This document shows, piece by piece, positions 15,127 through 21,365 of a stretch of 37,177 bases of DNA. How positions within the stretch are numbered: position 1 is the first letter of the stretch; each line of letters begins with the position of its first letter. Both the position numbers and the translations under genes were made by a program. Under the pieces are notes generated by a model, which was not told the DNA's origin, did not search any database, and saw nothing but the letters and a program-made list of their open reading frames with translations. This DNA is from an uncultured Paracraurococcus sp. (lineage in GTDB: Bacteria > Pseudomonadota > Alphaproteobacteria > Acetobacterales > Acetobacteraceae). The stretch covers positions 1 through 37,177 of the forward strand of contig CAITYE010000137.1 in the NCBI GenBank assembly GCA_903896535.1. Direction: 5' to 3'.

Positions 15127-16889
15127 GCCGCCTCCTCCCGAACGACCGGGGGCTTTGCTGACGGGTGTGGGCCGGGGGCGCCGAAGGTGGCGCCGGGTGG
15201 GCGCCAGTGGGGGGCGTGGGTGGTGAGCTGGCGGCGGAGGTCGGTGGCGGTTTTGGCGGGTTTCAGGCCGGCGGCGAGGGCGACTGGGCGGAGTTCGGTG
15301 GCGTTAACCGTTGCCAGGAACTCGGGATTGTCGAAACGGGGCAGCAGCTTGGCGGCGGCGAGGGCGTTGCCGATCCATTCGGCGGTGATGCCGCTATCCG
15401 GGTTGTCGTACATGCCGATGCGGCTGGGCAGGCCGACGCGGAGAACGCGGGCGAGGGTTTCGCGGGCGACGGTGGCCAGCGTCATATCGTCGGGCGGGTC
15501 GATCTGTCCGGCGGGGTTGACGAGCTGCGCCACCAGGTCGGCGCCGGCGTCGCGCTTGTAGCCGGCGTTGTAGCCGCGGACCTCGACGTTGCCGGCGTGC
15601 AGCGCCAGCACCAGCATGGCGCAGAGGTCGCGGAACGGGACGGCAAGGGGCAGCGCAAGCGGGGCGCGCAGCGCATCCTGCAGGGCCTTGGTTTTCGCCG
15701 TCGCGATCAGGTCACGGCCGGCCTTGGTGATGGGGCTGATATCGGCGACGGGGGCGGGCGGGGCTTCGTCCTCGGCCTCGGCGTCATCCTCATCCTCGTT
15801 CTGATCCGCCGTGGCCGGGGTGGGCTTGCCGGGCTGCGGCGCGGGATCAGCCGGAGCGGGCGGCGGGGCCTTGGCCTTTTTCTCGGCGGCTTTCTGGCGG
15901 GCGGCGGCGGCCTCGCGCGCGGCCTTGGCGTCGATCGCCGTCTTGCGATGCACGGTGCCGTCGGCGGTGAGGGAGATCAGGACGACTTCGGTTTTCTTGG
16001 GCTTGTCGGGGTCGCCGTCGGTCGCGTCGTACTGCTTGGGCAGCTTCATTTCGCCGCGGGTGGGGTTCCATTCGACCGTGACCGCCTGTTGCTTGCGCTT
16101 GAGGCGGGCTGCGATCTCGGCCTCGATCGCCGCCTTCTGCGCTGCCATGAAGCCGGCGACGTCCAGCGTGGTCCATTCCATCCGGCTGCCGGGCTCGGCG
16201 AAAATGTCCTGCTCGAACACGACGCCAGCCTTCTCGGTGTCGAAGATGGCGCGCTCGCTGGGGATGCGGGTGCCGGGCTTGGTGCAGAGGCGGGCGATCT
16301 CCCACCAGTTGACCTCAACATATTCGACCCCGGCTGCGGTCCAGCGTCGCACCGCGTCCTTCACCTTCGCCGCCTTGGCCTGCATGTCGCGCGGGGCGGA
16401 GGCGATCTGGGCGAGGAAATGCCATGGCGGAATCTCGTCCTCCTCCTCGATCAGCGCCATGACGGACTGATCGAGCCGGCCGAGGCGGTCGAGCTGCTGG
16501 GCGTGGCGCTTGGTGATGCCGAGGGTCTGGGCGGCGGCATCGAGGCTGCGGCCGTCCTCCTGCAGGCTGACCATCAGCCGCCACAGATCGAGCGGCTCCA
16601 GCGGCGCGCGCACCGCGTTGGCCACGCCGCCGGCGAGGGTCTCGTAGTCTGCGGTGAAATTCGCCGCCTTCTCGGCCCAGATTTCCTTCCATGCCAGCGC
16701 CTTCGCGGCGGCGACGCGGTGACGGCCGTCGATGCAGACGAAGCGGTTGCCGTTGGGGATCACCAGGATCGGCGTCACCTGGCCGGCGTCGCTGGCGAGC
16801 GAGGCGCGCATGCGTTCGACGGCGACGGCGTCGGTTCGTTTGCGGATCGCGGCTTTCGGGAAATCGATGGCATCGAGGGCGATTTGCAT
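15123..16889 (-). CDS. ParB/Spo0J-domain protein
   Basis: This is a 588-residue protein. Residues 1-75 form a ParB N-terminal domain with the CTP-binding-type motif DGRHRVAAAKAL (from residue 54). A helix-turn-helix (AAQTLGITKRHAQQL) lies near residues 118-132. An Ala/Pro/Lys/Asp/Glu-rich linker spans about 325-385. A C-terminal domain of about 190 residues follows that I do not recognise. No ParA ATPase is coded anywhere in the window, so a plain partition role is not supported. Such phage ParB-like proteins may be regulators, DNA-binding clamps or nucleases. It overlaps the next gene by 4 bp (ATGA-type). Confidence 0.8.
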   Translation of the reverse strand: MQIALDAIDFPKAAIRKRTDAVAVERMRASLASDAGQVTPILVIPNGNRFVCIDGRHRVAAAKALAWKEIWAEKAANFTADYETLAGGVANAVRAPLEPLDLWRLMVSLQEDGRSLDAAAQTLGITKRHAQQLDRLGRLDQSVMALIEEEDEIPPWHFLAQIASAPRDMQAKAAKVKDAVRRWTAAGVEYVEVNWWEIARLCTKPGTRIPSERAIFDTEKAGVVFEQDIFAEPGSRMEWTTLDVAGFMAAQKAAIEAEIAARLKRKQQAVTVEWNPTRGEMKLPKQYDATDGDPDKPKKTEVVLISLTADGTVHRKTAIDAKAAREAAAARQKAAEKKAKAPPPAPADPAPQPGKPTPATADQNEDEDDAEAEDEAPPAPVADISPITKAGRDLIATAKTKALQDALRAPLALPLAVPFRDLCAMLVLALHAGNVEVRGYNAGYKRDAGADLVAQLVNPAGQIDPPDDMTLATVARETLARVLRVGLPSRIGMYDNPDSGITAEWIGNALAAAKLLPRFDNPEFLATVNATELRPVALAAGLKPAKTATDLRRQLTTHAPHWRPPGATFGAPGPHPSAKPPVVREEAA

Positions 16890-16898
16890 AGGGGACCT

Positions 16899-17261
16899 CT
16901 AGTCGAACAGCCACCACGGCCGCGGCTGCGGCGTGGCGGTGGGGATGGGGGGATGGGTGTTGACGGTGACGGACACGAGGCAGCGCGCCGCCGCCTCGAT
17001 CCACTCGCGGTAGGCGGCGGCGAAGTAGGGCGCGGTCAGTTCGAGCGGCACCACGGCGCCGGCGCGGCGGCAGACGGCGCGGATATCGATGAGCCGCCAC
17101 TCGGCGCCGTCGGAGACGAACCAGCGGAAGGCGTCGGGCACGCGCGGCGGCCGGCCCTCGGCGGGGAAGGCGTAGGCCAGCAACAGCCCGCGATGGAGAA
17201 TCGAGGCGCCACGCTCGAACCGTTCCTCGATCTGTCCCGGCAAGGCCGATTCACGCGGCAT
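16899..17261 (-). CDS. Hypothetical protein
   Basis: This 120-residue protein starts at ATG 17261, sharing one base with the upstream stop (TGATG). The sequence has a normal composition with several aromatic residues (FRWFVSDGAEWRLIDIRAV, then YFAAAYREWIEAAARCLV) and ends in a proline-rich PWWLFD tail. No signal peptide or membrane segment is visible. I do not recognise the family. It is part of the overlapping minus-strand operon upstream of the ParB-like gene. Confidence 0.6.
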   Translation of the reverse strand: MPRESALPGQIEERFERGASILHRGLLLAYAFPAEGRPPRVPDAFRWFVSDGAEWRLIDIRAVCRRAGAVVPLELTAPYFAAAYREWIEAAARCLVSVTVNTHPPIPTATPQPRPWWLFD

Positions 17262-17506
17262 CAGCCCGGCACCGGAAAGACGACGACCTCGGCGGTGTGG
17301 GCGCGGGGATAGATGCCGTCGATCCGGTTCTGCTCGATCTGCTCGGCGACCAGCTCGGCATAGCCCCATTCGATGGCGCCGAGCCGGACGAACAGGGCGT
17401 AGAGCTGGCGCCGCGCCGCCGCATGCGCCGGGCTGCCGGGCACCGCCGCCAGCAGCGCATCGAGCGCCTGCAGGCCGGTGTCGGCGAGAGGGTGCTCCGA
17501 TGCCAT
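17261..17506 (-). CDS. Small hypothetical protein
   Basis: The start at ATG 17506 overlaps the upstream TGA, giving 81 residues. The protein is helical in the first two thirds (LQALDALLAAVPG, LYALFVRLGAIEWGYAELVAEQIEQNRI). I do not recognise it. A longer in-frame reading beginning at 17674 would produce an Arg/His/Pro-rich N-terminus typical of an out-of-frame shadow of the neighbouring small gene, so I reject that start. Confidence 0.6.
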   Translation of the reverse strand: MASEHPLADTGLQALDALLAAVPGSPAHAAARRQLYALFVRLGAIEWGYAELVAEQIEQNRIDGIYPRAHTAEVVVFPVPG

Positions 17507-17667
17507 CACAGCCCGCCGTGCACGACGAGCGCCACGGCGCACCAGGTGGCGGCGCCGGTGACGATGATGGTGATGATCGCGGCGGCGGTGCGGCGGATGC
17601 GGGCGCGGCGGCAGCGGGCCTCGAAATGGGCGACGGACCAGTCGCGGAGGGGGCTCGCGGGGGTCAT
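17506..17667 (-). CDS. 53-residue single-span membrane protein
   Basis: ATG 17667 opens a 54-codon frame that ends at TGA 17508-17506, overlapping both neighbours (ATGA upstream, TGATG downstream). The protein begins MTPASPLRDWSVAHFEARCRR and has one hydrophobic segment (AAAIITIIVTGAATWCAVALVV). The basic stretch before the segment suggests a cytoplasmic N-terminus. It is easily missed because it is so short, but the tiling of overlapping starts and stops on both sides supports it. Function unknown. Confidence 0.65.
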   Translation of the reverse strand: MTPASPLRDWSVAHFEARCRRARIRRTAAAIITIIVTGAATWCAVALVVHGGL

Positions 17668-17855
17668 CGTGCACCGGCCAGCCAATAGAACAGCGCCGCC
17701 GTGGCGATGATGGCGGCGGCGCTGAGGGCGAGGAAGGCGAGATAGCCGGTCGCGCGAAGCTGGCCGGCGCCGAGGTTACGGGGGAGGAAATTGGCGCCGC
17801 CCTCGATGCCGCGCAGGCGGCGCATCAGGACGATGTCGGGGTGATCGGCTTCCAT
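17664..17855 (-). CDS. 63-residue membrane protein, first gene of the integrase operon
   Basis: I start at ATG 17855 because GGAGG lies at 17865-17861, five bases away; an ATG at 17867 would place this ribosome site inside the gene. The protein has a polar N-terminal half and one C-terminal hydrophobic segment (GYLAFLALSAAAIIATAALFYWLAG). It overlaps the next small membrane protein gene by four bases. It appears to be the first gene of the minus-strand operon that ends with the integrase. Confidence 0.65.
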   Translation of the reverse strand: MEADHPDIVLMRRLRGIEGGANFLPRNLGAGQLRATGYLAFLALSAAAIIATAALFYWLAGAR

Positions 17856-17901
17856 GGTGGCCTCCATCGCGGGATGCGATGGCGAACGAAAGCATATCTT
17901 A

Positions 17902-17931
17902 CGAATACCGACAAGCTAAATCGAAAGACAA
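17902..17931 (-). promoter_or_regulatory. Weak promoter candidate for the integrase operon
   Basis: On the minus strand TTGTCT (complement of 17926-17931) and TATTCG (complement of 17902-17907) are separated by 18 bases, in a locally AT-rich gap before the first gene of the operon. CGAAAG, the half-site seen at the repressor-cro region, occurs at 17887-17892 and 17922-17927. Match to a sigma-70 consensus is only partial. Confidence 0.3.
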
Positions 17932-17987
17932 ACTTGCGTTGTGCGTGTTACCGTCCCTCGCCCGATGGTGGGCGACAGGAGGGATGG

Positions 17988-18236
17988 ATGGACGGGACTA
18001 TCGATGGTGATGCCGTGCTGCGCCTCGGCACGCGGGTGCTGTGGTTGGAAAAAGAGGTTGGCGCGATTCAGGTGCTGTCGCTGGCGGCCCTGATCGGTGT
18101 GGTGGTTAGCCTGATTTTGATCGGCTGGTCCTGGATCGCCTGGAGGCGGAGGTCATGCAGGACAAGATGGTCGTCCGACCGATTTCGCACGCGTATCCAG
18201 ACCTGCATGACGTTGTCGCGGGTGGGGTCAAGGTGA
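17988..18236 (+). CDS. Small membrane protein opposite the immunity genes
   Basis: The ATG at 17988 follows a strong AGGAGGG (17977-17983). The 82-residue product has a short helical start (LRLGTRVLWLEKEVGA), one clear membrane segment (VLSLAALIGVVVSLILIGWSWIAW) and an arginine-rich tail. The tail and part of the membrane segment overlap, on the other strand, the end of the gene at 18068-18415. The ribosome site and the plausible topology favour a real gene. A small membrane protein in a lysogeny region could act in superinfection exclusion, but nothing shows this directly. Confidence 0.5.
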   Translation: MDGTIDGDAVLRLGTRVLWLEKEVGAIQVLSLAALIGVVVSLILIGWSWIAWRRRSCRTRWSSDRFRTRIQTCMTLSRVGSR

Positions 18237-18415
18237 GCGACAAGCCGCACATAGGGCCATGTCGCGCGGCGCTCCTTGCGGCGCGCGTGCCACCAGCTCC
18301 AGGCACCGGCTGCGCCACCGAGCATGCTGCCAGCTTGCGTGAACCGGACGCTATTGTCACTGACCCACTCGATGCCCGTCATGGCGAACCCGGCCAAGGC
18401 GCCGAGATCAATCAC
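18068..18415 (-). CDS. Membrane-anchored protein coupled to the repressor
   Basis: The start overlaps the repressor stop by four bases (ATGA), so it is probably translated from the repressor mRNA. The 115-residue product has a weakly hydrophobic N-terminal part (residues 1-40, with ALAGFAMTG and SMLGGAAGAWSWW), a basic stretch, then a beta-like part (VRLVAHLDPTRDNVMQVWIRV). Its last 56 codons overlap the plus-strand gene at 17988-18236. No family is recognised. Being expressed with the repressor, it could be an immunity or exclusion factor in the lysogen; that is inference. Confidence 0.6.
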   Translation of the reverse strand: MIDLGALAGFAMTGIEWVSDNSVRFTQAGSMLGGAAGAWSWWHARRKERRATWPYVRLVAHLDPTRDNVMQVWIRVRNRSDDHLVLHDLRLQAIQDQPIKIRLTTTPIRAASDST

Positions 18416-18930
18416 CTTGGCGCCCGCCAGCGGCCGATGCGCAGGCGCTTGGCGGTTTGGATCATCAGGCGGCGGCGCTCGATGACGTCCTGCACCCGGT
18501 CCGCCACGGGGCGGCCGGAGGCGTCATCCTGAAATTCGCGCCAGAGTTCCTTGGCGAGCAAGGCAAGTTCCTTGGGGGTGAAATTGGCGTTCTCGGCGGC
18601 GAGCATCGCCTCGGCCGCGTCGATCAGATCCTCATAGCCCTCATCCTCGGCCGGGTCGCTCGCCTCGATGTCGGGGATCAGTCGGGCGCCAGGTGGGGAT
18701 GCGAACGCGAGCCCGGCATCGGAGAAGCCGGCGATCTCATCCGTCAGCGCGCTAACAGGGATTTGAAAAAATGCGGCGATTTCGCGAAGGCGCGCATGCC
18801 GGGGTGCCGTTCCGCAAGTGCTTAACCACTGACTAACGGCTTGGCCGCTGATGTTCAGGTGGCGTCCAAGCTCGGCATGCGAGATGCCGCGTTCCGTCAG
18901 GAGGCGCTTCAGGTTTTCGGCAAAAGACAT
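18412..18930 (-). CDS. CI-like lysogeny repressor, HTH only
   Basis: I start at ATG 18930 (MSFAENLKRLLTERG); the longer open frame upstream covers the operator and cro gene. The product has 172 residues. Residues 5-65 are a Cro/C1-type HTH (ISHAELGRHLNISGQAVSQWL then FFQIPVSALTDEI). The C-terminal part is acidic and helical and carries no S24/LexA-type Ser-Lys peptidase motif, so RecA-stimulated self-cleavage is not expected. It is transcribed away from the cro-like gene across an 82 bp operator region and is followed by a coupled membrane protein gene. Confidence 0.85.
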   Translation of the reverse strand: MSFAENLKRLLTERGISHAELGRHLNISGQAVSQWLSTCGTAPRHARLREIAAFFQIPVSALTDEIAGFSDAGLAFASPPGARLIPDIEASDPAEDEGYEDLIDAAEAMLAAENANFTPKELALLAKELWREFQDDASGRPVADRVQDVIERRRLMIQTAKRLRIGRWRAPR

Positions 18931-19012
18931 GCTTTCATTTTGCCGAAAGCAGGCCCGGCCGTCTCGTAAAGAAATACTTGCGGTCATGCCGAAAGTCTGT
19001 CTTTCATATGGT
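18931..19012. promoter_or_regulatory. Divergent repressor-cro operator and promoter region
   Basis: This region separates the repressor and the cro-like start. It holds GCTTTCATTTTGCCGAAAGC (18931-18950), a perfect 6 bp inverted repeat around 8 bases, then GAAAG at 18991 facing CTTTC at 19001, and a further GAAAG at 19020 inside the cro-like start. TGCCGAAAG is repeated exactly at 18941 and 18987. These look like half-sites for the two HTH proteins. The middle is AT-rich, but I do not assign -35 and -10 boxes. Confidence 0.6.
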
Positions 19013-19210
19013 ATGGACCGAAAGCCAATCGAGCGAGCGATAAGGGTGGCAGGGAGCGTCAAGGCGCTCGCCGAGGCGGCTGGGGTGCGACCCCAGGCCA
19101 TCTCGCAATGGAAGCGCATCCCGGCCGACCGCGTCCGCGCCATCGCTGAGGCGACGAAACTTACGCCTAGAGACCTTCGGCCGGACTTGTTCGGCGAGGT
19201 GCCGGCGTGA
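19013..19210 (+). CDS. Cro/YdaS-like transcription regulator
   Basis: This 65-residue protein from ATG 19013 (MDRKPIERAIRVAGSVKAL) has the YdaS/Cro pattern: an HTH with ALAEAAGVRPQAISQWKRIP and the ending RPDLFGEV. YdaS-type proteins serve as Cro in many prophages. It should bind the same operator region as the repressor and favour lytic growth. ATG 18986 is an in-frame alternative that would add nine residues covering operator half-sites. Confidence 0.85.
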   Translation: MDRKPIERAIRVAGSVKALAEAAGVRPQAISQWKRIPADRVRAIAEATKLTPRDLRPDLFGEVPA

Positions 19211-19212
19211 TG

Positions 19213-19695
19213 TCAGGGCTCCCATGGCATTTCAAGGGTATGATGCTTGAGAAGCATGAACGCCCGGATAGTTGCTTCGAGCGCAATAAATCGGGGCTCG
19301 CGCGCAAGCTTTGCGCACCATATCTTCGTCGATCCCTCGGATTTAAGATGCTCGCCGGTCGCGGCTTCGCCTTCGTGCAAGCTATCTTTAATAAACCGCA
19401 AAGCTTTGCTTGCCCCCCACCCTCTGGTGCCGCGCTCATACTCAGGTTGCATTGCGAAGAAAGTAACCGCCTCTTCGGCATACAGTTGCCAGAACGTGTC
19501 ACGGGCGTTGCAAGTGCGGGCAATGCCGATGAACGAACTGGCAAAAGTAAGGCGCGGATGCAGGCGAAGAATCATGTCGGTGAGTTCGGTCTCATTCAGA
19601 TAGCCATCAGCGGTCATGTCGTCGTCGGCCCCGGCTTCGCCGATGGCCGCGAAGGCCAACCCAATGGCGAACAGCGCGCCAAGAAATCCGCGCAT
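19213..19695 (-). CDS. Secreted protein, moron candidate
   Basis: From ATG 19695 the 160-residue product begins with a signal peptide (MRGFLGALFAIGLAFAAIGEAGA). The mature part is mixed in composition (ETELTDMILRLHPRLTFASSF, two cysteines at CNARDTF and IWCAKLA) and ends LLKHHTLEMPWEP. I do not recognise the family. The gene runs against the surrounding early genes, its stop lies three bases from the cro-like stop, and its DNA is visibly lower in GC than its neighbours. All this fits a recently acquired moron that may be expressed in the lysogen and act in the periplasm or outside the cell. Confidence 0.65.
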   Translation of the reverse strand: MRGFLGALFAIGLAFAAIGEAGADDDMTADGYLNETELTDMILRLHPRLTFASSFIGIARTCNARDTFWQLYAEEAVTFFAMQPEYERGTRGWGASKALRFIKDSLHEGEAATGEHLKSEGSTKIWCAKLAREPRFIALEATIRAFMLLKHHTLEMPWEP

Positions 19696-19805
19696 CGATC
19701 GGTCTCCCAAGCCGGTTGCGCGCCGATCCTGCCCCGCTTCCACTGCCCCCGCAACGAGCGGGCCGCGTGATGTCACCACGTCCCCACCCCCAGGAAATCA
19801 TCGCC

Positions 19806-19997
19806 ATGGACCAGCAGACGCAGGATGTCGTGCGGCAGATCGTGCGCGAGGAACTCGCGGCGCGGGCACCCAGCAAGAAGTTCCGGTTCAGCTTAATGAG
19901 CGAGACAGGGCTCGCCCAGTTCCAGGCCAATCTCGCGGCGTTGGGAGTCCAGCGCGTTTTCGTCAACGTCCCGGAAAGGGAAAAGGCGGCGCGATGA
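19806..19997 (+). CDS. Small early protein
   Basis: I choose ATG 19806 with AGGAA at 19792-19796, giving 63 residues (MDQQTQDVVRQIVREELAARA...). The first half is a charged helix; the second half (GLAQFQANLAALGVQRVFVNV) looks like a short alpha/beta element. An in-frame ATG at 19770 would add 12 residues. No family is recognised. It is probably one of the first lytic genes after cro. Confidence 0.55.
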   Translation: MDQQTQDVVRQIVREELAARAPSKKFRFSLMSETGLAQFQANLAALGVQRVFVNVPEREKAAR

Positions 19998-20047
19998 TGC
20001 CTTTCAGCCCCGGCTTGGCGTTCCACCGCCCGGCCGGGGCTTCGTGC

Positions 20048-20096
20048 GTCTGTGGTGATCGTTCGTCCGTCCATGGATCGAACAACACCACAGACG
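20048..20096. repeat. Interrupted palindrome upstream of an early gene
   Basis: GTCTGTGGTG (20048-20057) is the exact reverse complement of CACCACAGAC (20086-20095), and C20047 pairs with G20096. Inside, GTTCG (20061-20065) pairs with CGAAC (20079-20083) around a short centre containing TCCATGGA. It lies 40 bp before the gene at 20136. It could be an operator or form an RNA hairpin in the leader. Confidence 0.7.
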
Positions 20097-20135
20097 GAGT
20101 TCAGGAACGTGCACAATCAGAACAGGATTCTGCCC

Positions 20136-20429
20136 ATGTCGCACACGGTTGAGGGGGTCGAGGCCGAGGCGCAGCGGATCGTGCGGGCGGCGGCCGAGCC
20201 GTGGTTGCCCGGGGACTCGGTGAAAACCGCGATCGGGCGGGCGGCGCGGGCGCTGGGGCTGGGGTATCGGCGGACGCAGCAGGCCTGGTACCGCCAGCCG
20301 GCGGCGTGGCGGGCGGCGGAGCTCGATGCCATGCGCACCCGCCACCGCGACGTGCTGCGGCGCCGGCAGGATCGGTTGCGCGCCGAGCTGGCGAGCCTCG
20401 CCGCCCTGGTGGGGGACGAGGCCGCATGA
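20136..20429 (+). CDS. Early protein with HTH-like segment
   Basis: I start at ATG 20136 (ACAGGA nearby upstream), giving 97 residues. The stretch GDSVKTAIGRAARALGLGYRRTQQAWYRQPAAW resembles a small phage and prophage family with a predicted HTH, in which the pattern VK..I.RAA..LGL.Y.R....WY is conserved. The C-terminal third is a long basic helix (RTRHRDVLRRRQDRLRAELA). It is likely DNA-binding and regulatory, which is inference. Longer in-frame starts to 20052 read through the palindrome and are less likely. Its stop overlaps the next start (ATGA). Confidence 0.6.
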   Translation: MSHTVEGVEAEAQRIVRAAAEPWLPGDSVKTAIGRAARALGLGYRRTQQAWYRQPAAWRAAELDAMRTRHRDVLRRRQDRLRAELASLAALVGDEAA

Positions 20430-20623
20430 TCGTGCTGTTTCGGGCCGTCGTCCGCGTGCGGGTGCTCCAGGCGCGGGCGCAGGTCTGCCTATGGGCGGCG
20501 CGGGGGGCGCTCGCGGTTTATGTTCATACGTCCGCCGGGCCGGCGTGGCTGGCGCGATCGCGGTCCTGGTTGCAACGCGGCACGGCGCTGGCGGTTGCAG
20601 CGGATCAGGCGATTCCGCGATGA
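20426..20623 (+). CDS. Small hypothetical early protein
   Basis: This 65-residue basic protein is coupled to the preceding gene by an ATGA overlap. It starts MIVLFRAVVRVRVLQARAQV and alternates hydrophobic and arginine residues, without a clear membrane span. No family is recognised. A 253 bp gap without genes follows, holding a terminator-like hairpin and the leader of the GcrA-like gene. Confidence 0.5.
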   Translation: MIVLFRAVVRVRVLQARAQVCLWAARGALAVYVHTSAGPAWLARSRSWLQRGTALAVAADQAIPR

Positions 20624-20732
20624 AATCGGCAACTTTTAAGCATCGCTTAACAGTTGCCCACGAGGCGGCCGTTGCGGCCGTGGGGTGGCGCACCCGCCCA
20701 TGCGCTGGACGTTTCCTGCCTTCCAAACTTGA

Positions 20733-20773
20733 CCGGCGGTGGTGCGTAACGAACCCCGCCGCCGGCCCTTTTT
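20733..20773 (+). terminator. Rho-independent terminator between early genes
   Basis: CCGGCGG (20733-20739) pairs with CCGCCGG (20759-20765), the stem extending inward by about three pairs, and five T residues follow at 20769-20773. It stands between the small early genes and the GcrA-like gene. Downstream genes would then depend on a second promoter or on antitermination. A second palindrome, CGCGCGA-TT-TCGCGCG, lies at 20809-20824. Confidence 0.6.
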
Positions 20774-20876
20774 CGGAACGGGGAGGACGTCCCGATAGCC
20801 GAACCCTGCGCGCGATTTCGCGCGGGCGGCAGAGTCGGAAACTACCTAGCGGGATGATGTGCGGGAGGTCTCGAGC

Positions 20877-21365
20877 ATGAGCAGCGTTTCCCAGGAGCCG
20901 TGGACCCCGGCCGGTGACGATCAGCTTCGCGCGCTGTGGGCGGAGGGATTGTCGACCGCGAAGATCGGCGAGCGCGTGGGCCGGTCGAAAAACGCCGTCG
21001 TCGGCCGTGCCCATCGCATCGGGTTGGCGCGGCCGTCGCCGCTGAAGCGGCGTGGGCCGCCGCGGGTGCCGCGGGCGAAGCCGCTGGCGGGGGCGGCAAA
21101 GCGGGTGACATTGGCGCCGCTGGCGAATGCCGCGCCGGTTCCCGCGCCCGCCACGGTGGCGCCGATCGCCGTGCCGCGCCTCGGCGTGGTGGTGGCGCTG
21201 CCGGTGCGGCGGGGGGCTTGCCAGTTTATTGCGGGCGAGCCGGCCGGCGCCCGCACCTTGTTCTGCGGCGCGGCCACGGTGCCCGGCCGCAGCTACTGCG
21301 CGGACCATACCGCGCGCTGTTTCATTCCCCGAACTGACCGGCGAACCTTTTGGGAGCTCGCGTGA
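20877..21365 (+). CDS. GcrA-like cell-cycle regulator
   Basis: This 162-residue protein from ATG 20877 has GGGAGG at 20863-20868. Residues 9-50 show the GcrA signature: WTPAGDDQLRALWAEGLSTAKIG followed by GRSKNAVVGRAHRIGL. The C-terminal part has the usual cysteine-containing end (GACQF...LFCGAA...SYCADH). In alphaproteobacteria such as Caulobacter, GcrA binds the housekeeping sigma factor and activates promoters carrying methylated GANTC. A phage copy could redirect host RNA polymerase to phage promoters or tune expression to the host cell cycle. A GAGTC site lies at 20832, 45 bp before the start. The final base is shared with the next ATG. Confidence 0.88.
   Translation: MSSVSQEPWTPAGDDQLRALWAEGLSTAKIGERVGRSKNAVVGRAHRIGLARPSPLKRRGPPRVPRAKPLAGAAKRVTLAPLANAAPVPAPATVAPIAVPRLGVVVALPVRRGACQFIAGEPAGARTLFCGAATVPGRSYCADHTARCFIPRTDRRTFWELA

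Noticed and set aside
15165-17312. A 715-codon plus-strand frame opposite the ParB-like gene
   Set aside because: It is glycine- and arginine-rich and antisense to a gene with clear ParB motifs and overlapping neighbours on the minus strand.
20809-20824. The palindrome CGCGCGA-TT-TCGCGCG as a terminator
   Set aside because: It has no following T-run. It may be an operator or chance in GC-rich DNA, so I mention it only with the neighbouring terminator.
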